This document shows, piece by piece, positions 8,392-15,334 of a stretch of 64,000 bases of DNA. How positions within the stretch are numbered: the stretch's first letter is position 1; each line of letters starts with the position of its first letter. The stretch is from Thermoleophilia bacterium (lineage in GTDB: Bacteria > Actinomycetota > Thermoleophilia > Gaiellales > Gaiellaceae): assembly GCA_020845695.1 (NCBI GenBank), contig JADLFG010000079.1, positions 120,518-184,517 of the forward strand, given 5' to 3'. A model generated the notes under the pieces. It did not search any database, was not told the origin of the DNA, and was given only the letters and a program-made list of their open reading frames with translations. Position numbers and translations under genes: made by a program.

Positions 8392-9789
8392 CTAGCTCCC
8401 CACCGCGGCGGGCACGGCGGCCGTCGCCATCCGCCCCTCCCCGGGAACGCCGGTCACGACGCCGCCGGCGTAGATCTCCGTGCCGCGCAGCAGCGTCGTC
8501 TCGACGGTTACGGCGACTTCGCGCCCGTCGTACGGGGTCCACCCGCACTTCGAGAGGTCCGCCTCGTTCGTGATCGTCTGGCGCGCGTCGGGGTCGACAA
8601 TCACGATGTCGGCGTCGAGGCCCACCGTGATCGCACCCTTGACGTCGCGCAGGCCGAACACCTCGGCGGGGCGTGCGGCGGTGATCTCGACCGCGCGCTC
8701 CAGGGTCAGCTTGCCCTCCTGCACGGCGTCGAGCAACAGCGGTAGCTGCCACTGCACTCCCGGCGTGCCCGTGTGGGCCTGCCACATCTCTTTCCAGCCG
8801 ACCTCTTTCTCCTCGCGCGTGTGCGGCGCGTGGTCGGAGGAGAGCATGTCGATCGTGCCGTCGTTGAGCCCCTCCCAGACTGCAGCGCGCGCGTCGTCCG
8901 GAACCCAGTAGGAGAGCGCGTACGGACCCAGCCGCTCGACGTCCTGCCAGTGCGCCAGAAACAGCGCCCAGTGGTTGACCTCGCACGTCACCTTGACGCC
9001 GCGCGCCTTCGCGCGCCTGACCGCGTCGATCGAGCGGCGCGTCTGCATGTGCATCAGGTGAATCGGGCAGTCCGACGCCTCGCTGAGCCGGATCAGGAGG
9101 TCGCAGGCGGTGTCCCAGATCACGCCGTCCCGCGCGGCGTATGCCCGCGCGTAGCCCTGCGGCGTGTTGTCCCCGCGGGCGAGGATCTCGCCCTCGATGT
9201 AGTCCATCAGCGCCTGGTCGTGCGGGTGGATCATGAAGGGCAGCCCGGTGGGCCGGATCGTGTCCATCATCCGCAGCAGGTCGCCGTGGTCGTGCATGCC
9301 GGTACCGGCCGGGTGCGGGTAGGTGCGCCCGGTGTCGACGACCATGAAGACCTTGAACGCGCGGATCCCGCGCTCGGCCATGGCCGCGATCTCGGCCTGG
9401 TCGGTCGCCGCGGGGTTGTGGTTGTAGTCGACGACCGACTTGGCCGCGTAGAGCTCGAGCACCTCGTCGAGCAACCGGGCGCTCGAGGTCGGCGGGTTGA
9501 GGTTGGGCATGCCGAAGATCGTCGTCACGCCGCCCGCTGCCGCCGCGCGTCCGGTCGTCGTGATGTCCTCCTTGTGCGTGAAGCCCGGCTCCCGCGTGTG
9601 CACGTGGGGATCGACCATGCCGGGAAGGACGAGCTTCCCCGTGGCATCGAGCGTGCGGCCGACATCGCCGACCTCCAGCCCGGTCTCCACGACGCCGGCG
9701 ATCCGGCCGTCGCGTACCAACACATCCGCGCGGCGGCAGCCACCCGGCGTCGCCACCTCGCCCCCCGCGATCCGGAGATCCACGGCCAT
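8392..9789 (-). CDS. Dihydroorotase / allantoinase-type cyclic amidohydrolase
   Basis: The 465-residue amidohydrolase shows a binuclear metal site: DPHVHTREPG near residue 60, a lysine in RAFKVFM that is carbamylated in this family, histidines in MIHPHD and LMHMQT, and the aspartate in SSDHAPHT. These are features of class I dihydroorotases, dihydropyrimidinases and allantoinases, which open cyclic ureides without ATP. Its place between an alpha/beta hydrolase (ATGA overlap at 9789) and the HyuAB genes argues for a catabolic role rather than pyrimidine synthesis. The strict specificity cannot be read from the sequence. Confidence 0.9.
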   Translation of the reverse strand: MAVDLRIAGGEVATPGGCRRADVLVRDGRIAGVVETGLEVGDVGRTLDATGKLVLPGMVDPHVHTREPGFTHKEDITTTGRAAAAGGVTTIFGMPNLNPPTSSARLLDEVLELYAAKSVVDYNHNPAATDQAEIAAMAERGIRAFKVFMVVDTGRTYPHPAGTGMHDHGDLLRMMDTIRPTGLPFMIHPHDQALMDYIEGEILARGDNTPQGYARAYAARDGVIWDTACDLLIRLSEASDCPIHLMHMQTRRSIDAVRRAKARGVKVTCEVNHWALFLAHWQDVERLGPYALSYWVPDDARAAVWEGLNDGTIDMLSSDHAPHTREEKEVGWKEMWQAHTGTPGVQWQLPLLLDAVQEGKLTLERAVEITAARPAEVFGLRDVKGAITVGLDADIVIVDPDARQTITNEADLSKCGWTPYDGREVAVTVETTLLRGTEIYAGGVVTGVPGEGRMATAAVPAAVGS

Positions 9790-10718
9790 CAGCTTCCCTC
9801 CCTGTACTCGATCGTCTCGCCCGTGCTCACCACGACGCCGCCCCCTCGCACGTGGGTGCGAAACCAGTCGACGATCAGCGGCGTGACCGTCTCCCAGTAG
9901 CGGTCGTAGGCGGCGTAGTGCGTCGTGTGCCGCTGCATCACCAGGCAGCGCGGGCCGCGTGCGGCCTCGTAGAGCGCGACCGCATGGTCGGTTGGCGTCG
10001 TCGCATCGCCCTCGACGCCGATCACGAGCAGCGGCGTGGTCAGCCGGCGCGCCGCCTCGATCGGCTTGTACGCCAGGATCTCGTCGGCCGCGGCCAGCGA
10101 GACGGACGTCGGAATCCGGTCGTCGACATCGGCTTTGATCTTCGTCGTGCGCCGCTCCGCGGTCGGGACCATGATCTCCTCGCGCGGGTGGACTCGCCGT
10201 CCCTCGCCGGTCGTGACGCGCCGGCGCCGGTCCTCCTCGAGCGCTGCCAGGAACGCCAGCCAGTCGGACTCCGAGCGCATCCGGTGCAGCCAGTCCTCGC
10301 CGTCGGCGACCGGGACCTGGCTGACCGCGGCGCGCACGCGCGGGTCGGCGTCGGCGAGGAGCACCGCGTTACCGCCACCGGTGCCGCCCGTGCCGAACAC
10401 GCCGATCGCATCACAGTCGACGTCGGCACGCGTCTCGAGGTAGGTGACCGCGTTGACGAGGTCGGCGAGCTGACCGCGGGGGGAGAGCTCGCGTGGACCG
10501 CCCGAGTCGCCAAAGCCGCGGTAGTCGATCACCAGCACACCGAAGCCGGCGGCGGTGAGCGCCTCGTGGTAGCGGACGTAGAGGTTCGCGTCCTTGAGCC
10601 CGAGCCAGCCCGGCCCCTGGACGATCGCGCGTAGCCTCCCCTGGGCCGAGTCGGGTGTGCGCCAGAGCGCGCTGATGCGCTCGCCCTCGCTGAAGAACTC
10701 CACCCGTGCCGTCTGCAC
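9789..10718 (-). CDS. Alpha/beta hydrolase, first gene of the catabolic operon
   Basis: The protein (309 residues from GTG 10718) is an alpha/beta hydrolase of the dienelactone-hydrolase/acyl-peptidase type: an oxyanion-type loop (QGPGWLGLKD), IDYRGFGDSGG, a nucleophile-elbow region where GVFGTGGTGGGNAV stands in place of the canonical GxSxG, an acid near VIGVEGDATTP, and a histidine in HTTHYAAY. The missing serine elbow (G-T-G-G-T-G) is odd; threonine or another residue may serve, or it may not be a hydrolase. GTG 10718 is chosen because a promoter places transcription start at that base. A start further upstream would lie inside the promoter. Confidence 0.75.
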   Translation of the reverse strand: MQTARVEFFSEGERISALWRTPDSAQGRLRAIVQGPGWLGLKDANLYVRYHEALTAAGFGVLVIDYRGFGDSGGPRELSPRGQLADLVNAVTYLETRADVDCDAIGVFGTGGTGGGNAVLLADADPRVRAAVSQVPVADGEDWLHRMRSESDWLAFLAALEEDRRRRVTTGEGRRVHPREEIMVPTAERRTTKIKADVDDRIPTSVSLAAADEILAYKPIEAARRLTTPLLVIGVEGDATTPTDHAVALYEAARGPRCLVMQRHTTHYAAYDRYWETVTPLIVDWFRTHVRGGGVVVSTGETIEYREGS

Positions 10719-10724
10719 CGGAAA

Positions 10725-10754
10725 AGGATATGGGATACCATTCCGTCTTGTCAA
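10725..10754 (-). promoter_or_regulatory. Promoter and overlapping operator of the catabolic operon
   Basis: On the minus strand a perfect -35 TTGACA (10754-10749), an 18-bp spacer and a -10-like TATCCT (10730-10725) are followed by 6 nt and GTG. A 12-bp near-palindrome ATGGTATCCCAT (10741-10730, five of six base pairs matched) sits in the spacer and touches the -10. TGGTATACCA-like dyads are typical GntR/FadR-family operators. A repressor bound there would block RNA polymerase. No GntR gene is in the window. Confidence 0.65.
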
Positions 10755-10802
10755 CCGGCCGGCGCCGAGATTCCCCCGTTCGGCCGGCCCCGGCGGGGAG
10801 CC

Positions 10803-11258
10803 CTACGCGAGGCAGACGGCGTAGAGCCTGAAGACGATCGGGCTCGAGCTGTCGCTGTCCAGCCAGGTGCGCCAGCCAGTCCCGTCCGCGGACGGGATGC
10901 TGTCCGACCACCACCAGCTGCCGTTGCCGGACACCCACTCGAGCCCGCCGCTGACGGCCCGCTGGCCGGAGTCGCAGCTCGTGTCGAAATACCCCTCGGC
11001 GCCCGCGGCCAGTGTGACGTTGCGGCTCGTCACGCGGACGAGGCCGGTGGCGCTCGACGCCGGTCCCGGCGTCGCCACCACCTGGGCCAGCGTCTGCTTC
11101 TCGAGCTTCTTCGCGTTGTCGGCGGTCAGGGCGCGCTTGGCGAGCGGCACGATCGCCGTCGTCGCGACCGCGACGCCCCCGAGCGAGAGGAAGAGGGCCA
11201 CGAGCGCGACGACCATCGCGGGGCTCGGTGGCGAAAGCCGGCGGAAGGCGGCCTTCAT
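10803..11258 (-). CDS. Small secreted or membrane-anchored protein of Thermoleophilia type
   Basis: The 151-residue protein begins MKAAFRRLSPPSPAMVVAL and continues into a hydrophobic helix (ALFLSLGGVAVATTAIV) that acts as signal peptide or anchor. The following linker (NAKKLEKQTLAQV) leads to a compact, Trp/Ser-rich domain with two cysteines that could form a disulfide (DTSCDSGQ, YAVCLA). PSPAMVVALVALFLSLGG-type N-termini are common in secreted proteins of Solirubrobacterales and Gaiellales. AGGAG lies 6 nt before the ATG. Function is unknown. Confidence 0.75.
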   Translation of the reverse strand: MKAAFRRLSPPSPAMVVALVALFLSLGGVAVATTAIVPLAKRALTADNAKKLEKQTLAQVVATPGPASSATGLVRVTSRNVTLAAGAEGYFDTSCDSGQRAVSGGLEWVSGNGSWWWSDSIPSADGTGWRTWLDSDSSSPIVFRLYAVCLA

Positions 11259-11338
11259 GGCATGCTCCTTTCACGAGCGGCCAATGCTGTGACGTGATTG
11301 TCCGCCCGCCGGCCTCCGGCGACAAGTGCCGCTCCGAC

Positions 11339-13231
11339 TCAGTCGCCGGCGCGCAGCTCGCGCCAGGCGGCACGCGCCTCGTCGACCGAGCCCTCGTCCT
11401 CGATCGTGGCGACGTCGCCGGGGTCCTGGTCGAGCACGACCGCCTTCAGCACCCGGCGCATGATCTTGCCGCTGCGGGTTTTCGGGAGCACGCCGACGAA
11501 ACGGATCTCGCCGATCACGGCCACGGGTCCGAGCTCGTGCCGGACCGTCTGCAGGAGCTCCTCCCGCAGGCGCCCGGACGGCTCGTGGCCGACCTTGAGC
11601 ACGACGAAGGCCGAGATCACCTCGCCGCGCACGTCGTCGGGGCGACCGGTCACCCCCGCCTCGGCGACGGCGGCGTGCTTGAGGAATGCGGTCTCGACCT
11701 CGATCGTGCCGATCCGGTGCGCGGCGATATTGATCACCTCGTCGGCGCGGCCGGCGACCCAGACATAGCCGTCCTCGTCGATGTGGGCGGAGTCGCCGGT
11801 GAAGTAGACGGAACGGCCCGGCACCCGCTCCCAGTAGTCGGGCCCGTATCGCTGCGGCTCGCCCCAGAGCTCGGCCGTGAGGCTCGGGAAGGGGCGATCG
11901 ATCACGAGCATCCCCTTCTCCCCGGGGGCGCACTCGCGCCCGTTGGCGTCCACCACCGTCACCTCGGTCCCCGGTAGCGCGATGCCCGCGGAGCCGGGCT
12001 TGATCGGCAGCATCGCGATCCCGTACGGGTTCCCGAGCACGGGCCCGCCGGTCTCGGTCTGCCACCAGTGGTCGATCACGGGGATCCGGTCGCGGAGCAC
12101 CGCCCGCTGCAGCCATTCCCACGCGGGCGGGTTGAGGACCTCGCCGGCGCAGAAGACACGCTCCAGCGAGGAGAGATCGTGCCCCCGCGCGGGCTCCTCG
12201 CCGTGGCGCATGAGCGAGCGCACCGCGGTCGGCGAGGTGAAGATGCCGGTTACGCCGAGCTCCTCGACGAGCCGCCAGAGCAGATCCGGGCCGGGGTGGT
12301 CGAGCGCCCCCTCGAAGGCGACGGTCGTGCAGCCGACGAGCAGCGGCGCGTAGAGGATGTAGCTGTGGCCGACGACCCAGCCGATGTCGGAGGTCGACCA
12401 CCAGACGTCCCTCGGCTCGAGCCCGAAGCACGCGCGCGCCATCGCGTGGATGCCGACGGCGTAGCCGCCGTGGCGCTGCACCGTCAGCTTCGGCTTCGCC
12501 GTCGTGCCGGAGGTGGCGAGGATCCAGGCGGGCTCGTTCGCCTCCAGCGCGACGAAGGAGCCGTCGCCGCCCTCGCCGCCGGCGAGGAAGTCTGCCCAGG
12601 GGAGCCCGGTCCCGGCCGTCGTGCCGCCCCGGGGCAGCACGACGACGTGCTCGACGCCGCGGCCCCCGAGCCGAAGCGCCTCCTCGACGATGCCCGCAAG
12701 CGGTACCTCGGCGCCCCGGCGATACGCGGCGTCAGCGTAGGCGACGAGCTTCGAGCCGGACGCCTCGATGCGATCGGCGAGCGCGCCCGCGCCGAAGCCC
12801 GCGAAGACGACCGAGTGGATCGCGCCGATCCGGACCGTCGCGAGCATCAACACGAGCGCCTCGACGCAAACGGGCATCGAGAGCGTGACACGGTCGCCGC
12901 GCCCGACCCCGAGCGCCCTCAGCGCCGCCGCGCATCGGCGTACCTCGTGGCGGAGCTGCGCGTAGGTCAGCACCCGCCGCTCGCCGCGCTCGTTCGCGTA
13001 GACGACGGCGGCGTGCCCGCCGCGGCCCACCTCGACGTGGCGATCGACGCATTGCCAGCAGAGGTTCGTCTCGGCGCCCGCGAACCAGCGGAAGCTCGGC
13101 GGCTCGCTCACGAGCACGGCCTCCCAGGAGCGCAGCCACGGCAGCTCCGACGCCCGCCGCGCCCAGAAGCCCTCGGGGTCAGCCCGCGCCTCCCGCAGCG
13201 CGGCGCCGACAAGCGGGTTGACGAGCTCCAT
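11339..13231 (-). CDS. AMP-forming acetyl/propionyl-CoA synthetase-like acyl-CoA ligase
   Basis: This 630-residue ANL-superfamily enzyme has the P-loop ILATSGTTAKPKLTV, the A5 block WWQTETGG, the A8 hinge GDSAHIDEDGYVWVAGRAD, and the C-terminal catalytic lysine in RSGKIMRR. The SDIGWVVGHSYILYAPL stretch is typical of acetyl-/propionyl-CoA synthetases. It activates a short-chain carboxylate with ATP and CoA. The start is the ATG at 13231; a 46-bp divergent spacer separates it from the aminotransferase. CAGAAT 7 nt before the ATG may be the -10 of a leaderless transcript. Confidence 0.9.
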   Translation of the reverse strand: MELVNPLVGAALREARADPEGFWARRASELPWLRSWEAVLVSEPPSFRWFAGAETNLCWQCVDRHVEVGRGGHAAVVYANERGERRVLTYAQLRHEVRRCAAALRALGVGRGDRVTLSMPVCVEALVLMLATVRIGAIHSVVFAGFGAGALADRIEASGSKLVAYADAAYRRGAEVPLAGIVEEALRLGGRGVEHVVVLPRGGTTAGTGLPWADFLAGGEGGDGSFVALEANEPAWILATSGTTAKPKLTVQRHGGYAVGIHAMARACFGLEPRDVWWSTSDIGWVVGHSYILYAPLLVGCTTVAFEGALDHPGPDLLWRLVEELGVTGIFTSPTAVRSLMRHGEEPARGHDLSSLERVFCAGEVLNPPAWEWLQRAVLRDRIPVIDHWWQTETGGPVLGNPYGIAMLPIKPGSAGIALPGTEVTVVDANGRECAPGEKGMLVIDRPFPSLTAELWGEPQRYGPDYWERVPGRSVYFTGDSAHIDEDGYVWVAGRADEVINIAAHRIGTIEVETAFLKHAAVAEAGVTGRPDDVRGEVISAFVVLKVGHEPSGRLREELLQTVRHELGPVAVIGEIRFVGVLPKTRSGKIMRRVLKAVVLDQDPGDVATIEDEGSVDEARAAWRELRAGD

Positions 13232-13277
13232 CGCGCGTATTCTGACCCGAGCGGGGCGCGCCGTGTACCCTCCACGC

Positions 13278-14558
13278 ATGACACGTTTCTGGCACCCCGT
13301 CGCGAACATGCACGCCGTCGAGACGAACGGCGAGCTCATCCTCGACCACGCCGAGGGCGTCCATGTCTGGGACGAGCGGGGCCGGCGCTACGTCGACGCG
13401 ACCGCGAGTCTCTGGTACTGCAACGTCGGCTACGGCCGGCAGGAGATCGTCGACGCGGTCGCCGCGCAGATGCGCAAGCTGCCCGCCTACTCGGCGTACG
13501 ACGACCTCGCCACCCGCCCCGCCACCGAGCTCGCCGAGCGGGTCGCGGCGATCGCGCCGATGCCGGACGCGCGCGTCTTCTTCGCGAGCGGCGGCGCCGA
13601 GGCGATCGAGACGGCGACGAAGCTCGCCCGCCGCTACTGGAGCCACGTCGGGCAGACGGAGCGCCGGATCGTGATCTCCCGCGAGCGCGCCTACCACGGG
13701 ATGGCCGCCTACGGGACGAGCCTCGCCGGGGCCGAGGTGTTCAAGGCCGGCCTCGGCACGCTCGTCGCCGATGCCGCCCAGGTGCCGTGGGACTCCGCCG
13801 CGGCACTGCGCGAGGCGATCGGACAGCTCGGGCCGGAGCGGGTCGCCGCGTTCGTCTGCGAGCCCGTGATCGGCGCCGGCGGGGCGCTCGCACCGCCGCC
13901 CGGCTACCTCGAGGAGGTGCGCCAGATCTGCCGCGACGCCGACGTCTTCTTGATCGCGGACGAGGTGATCTGCGGCTACGGGCGAGTCGGCGACTGGTTC
14001 GCATCGAGCCGCTTCGGGCTCGAGCCGGACCTGGTCACGTTCGCGAAGGGGATCACGTCCGGCTACCTGCCCCTCGGCGGGCTGATCGTCGGCGCCCGGA
14101 TCGCCGAGCCGTTCTGGAGCGGCGAGGTGGGAATGTTCCGCCACGGCTACACCTACTCCGGTCATGCCAGCACGACGGCCGCCGCCCACCCGAATCTCGA
14201 CATCATCGAGCGGGAAGGCCTGCCAGCGCGCGCCCTCGAGCTCGAGCGGGAGCTGACCGAGGTGCTCGCGCCGCTCGCCGAGCATCCGCTCGTCACCGAG
14301 GTACGCTCCGGCGTCGGCGTGATCGCCGCCGTTCAGCCCGATCCCGCGCTCGTCGCGGCCGACCCGACCCTCGCCGACCGCCTGCGGCTCGCGTGCCGCG
14401 CGAGCGGCGTCCTGACCAGGACGCTCGTCGGGGGCGGCCTCCAGGTCTCGCCGGCGCTGACGGTCACCCGCGCCGAGCTGGACGAGATCGCGGCCGGAAT
14501 CGCGGCTGGCCTCGATGCGGTGGCGGCCACGCTGCCGACGACAGCCGCCGCCTCCTAG
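13278..14558 (+). CDS. Class III (omega) aminotransferase, PLP-dependent
   Basis: The 426-residue protein has the class III fold signatures: SLWYCNVGYGRQEIVDAV, FFASGGAEAIETATKLAR (PLP phosphate pocket), LIADEVICGYGRVG (Asp to the PLP nitrogen) and the Schiff-base lysine in LVTFAKGITSGYLPLGG. It transfers an amino group between an amine or omega-amino acid and an oxo acid such as pyruvate; the amino donor is unknown. TACCCT lies at 13266-13271, 6 nt before ATG 13278, with no Shine-Dalgarno, so the mRNA is probably leaderless. It is divergent from the acyl-CoA synthetase. Confidence 0.9.
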   Translation: MTRFWHPVANMHAVETNGELILDHAEGVHVWDERGRRYVDATASLWYCNVGYGRQEIVDAVAAQMRKLPAYSAYDDLATRPATELAERVAAIAPMPDARVFFASGGAEAIETATKLARRYWSHVGQTERRIVISRERAYHGMAAYGTSLAGAEVFKAGLGTLVADAAQVPWDSAAALREAIGQLGPERVAAFVCEPVIGAGGALAPPPGYLEEVRQICRDADVFLIADEVICGYGRVGDWFASSRFGLEPDLVTFAKGITSGYLPLGGLIVGARIAEPFWSGEVGMFRHGYTYSGHASTTAAAHPNLDIIEREGLPARALELERELTEVLAPLAEHPLVTEVRSGVGVIAAVQPDPALVAADPTLADRLRLACRASGVLTRTLVGGGLQVSPALTVTRAELDEIAAGIAAGLDAVAATLPTTAAAS

Positions 14559-14559
14559 C

Positions 14560-14580
14560 CCTCCCGCGGCGCGCGGGAGG
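14560..14580 (+). terminator. GC-rich hairpin after the aminotransferase
   Basis: CCTCCCGCG and CGCGGGAGG form a perfect 9-bp stem with a 3-nt loop, starting 2 nt after the TAG. There is no U-tract, as is common for hairpin terminators in GC-rich Actinobacteria. Confidence 0.6.
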
Positions 14581-14623
14581 CCGGGCTGCGAGAAAGGCGG
14601 CCGGATGCGCCATGTCCGGACCA

Positions 14624-14656
14624 GACGTATACGTCACTCAGACGTAGATGTATGCT
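14624..14656 (+). promoter_or_regulatory. VapBC operator and -10
   Basis: A perfect 12-bp palindrome GACGTATACGTC (14624-14635) is followed 17 bp later by a second copy of its half-site, GACGTAGATGTA (14641-14652). A -10-like TATGCT (14651-14656) overlaps it and ends 7 nt before the antitoxin ATG. The arrangement fits autoregulation by a ribbon-helix-helix antitoxin. Confidence 0.65.
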
Positions 14657-14663
14657 CCGGTCG

Positions 14664-14912
14664 ATGAGACGAACGCAGATCTACATCGACGAGGATCTCG
14701 ATGTCCGGCTCCGTGCTACGGCTGCCGCGGAAGGGCGATCGGCCGCAGCGCTGATTCGCGATGCGGTGCGGCTGTACCTGGCCGGGCAGCGCGCCGGCCC
14801 GGCGGCAGGCGATCCCTTTCTCGAGCTGGCGGGGATGTTCGAGGGCGGTCCGCGCGACGCCTCGACCGACCACGATCGGTACCTGCACTCCGGCGACGAG
14901 CCCGGCGGTTGA
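14664..14912 (+). CDS. vapB: Ribbon-helix-helix antitoxin (VapB-type)
   Basis: The 82-residue protein begins MRRTQIYIDEDLDVRLRATA, a classic RHH/CopG beta-strand plus helix, followed by EGRSAAALIRDAVRLYLAG. The C-terminal tail should wrap the toxin. ATG 14664 is preferred over ATG 14652 because TATGCT at 14651-14656 would place transcription start at about 14664, a leaderless start. The gene overlaps the toxin by 4 nt (TTGA). Confidence 0.85.
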   Translation: MRRTQIYIDEDLDVRLRATAAAEGRSAAALIRDAVRLYLAGQRAGPAAGDPFLELAGMFEGGPRDASTDHDRYLHSGDEPGG

Positions 14913-15328
14913 CGCGGCTCTTCGTCGACACGGGCGGGTGGATTGCGCTGCTGAAGCGCGACGATCACATGCACGCGCGCGCCGGCCCGTACTACGCGAC
15001 GCAGGTTGCGGAGGGCAGGCGCTTCCTCACCACGAGCTACGTGATCTGCGAGACGGCCACCAGGCTGCGCTACGACGCGGGGGTCGAGGCAGCAGTCGCG
15101 TTTCGCCGGGCGATCGAGCGTGCCGTCGCCGGGCGATCGCTGCGGGTCGCGTGGATCGACGCCCGGCTCGAGCGCGAGGGTTGGGACGTGCTGGAGCGGT
15201 ACGCCGACATCCCGCTCAGCCTGACGGACGCGACCAGCGCGGCGGTGGCACGCCGAGCCGGGGTCGGTGAGGTCTTCGGGTTCGACCGGCACTTCCGTGC
15301 TCTGGGCTTCGACGTCCAGCCGGCGTAG
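14909..15328 (+). CDS. vapC: PIN-domain toxin ribonuclease (VapC-type)
   Basis: The 139-residue PIN-domain protein starts at TTG 14909, overlapping the antitoxin TGA. Acidic metal-binding residues are visible in LFVDTGGWIALL, ICETATRLR, LSLTDATSAAVARR and FGFDRHFRALGF, the standard PIN pattern. It is expected to cleave tRNA or other structured RNA when freed from VapB. It is convergent with the MMPL gene, 6 bp away. Confidence 0.9.
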   Translation: MTRLFVDTGGWIALLKRDDHMHARAGPYYATQVAEGRRFLTTSYVICETATRLRYDAGVEAAVAFRRAIERAVAGRSLRVAWIDARLEREGWDVLERYADIPLSLTDATSAAVARRAGVGEVFGFDRHFRALGFDVQPA

Positions 15329-15334
15329 CCCACA

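Noticed and set aside
13278..14558. Aminotransferase as the missing WbpE of the nucleotide-sugar operon
   Set aside because: It is a class III (omega) aminotransferase, not the DegT/DnrJ/EryC1 family that WbpE belongs to, and lies 43 kb away.
12068..14647. Very long open frame (859 codons) antisense to the acyl-CoA synthetase and out of frame with the aminotransferase
   Set aside because: Composition is Arg/Ala/Asp-rich shadow coding typical of the reverse frame of high-GC genes, with no domain pattern; the overlapping genes show clear family motifs.
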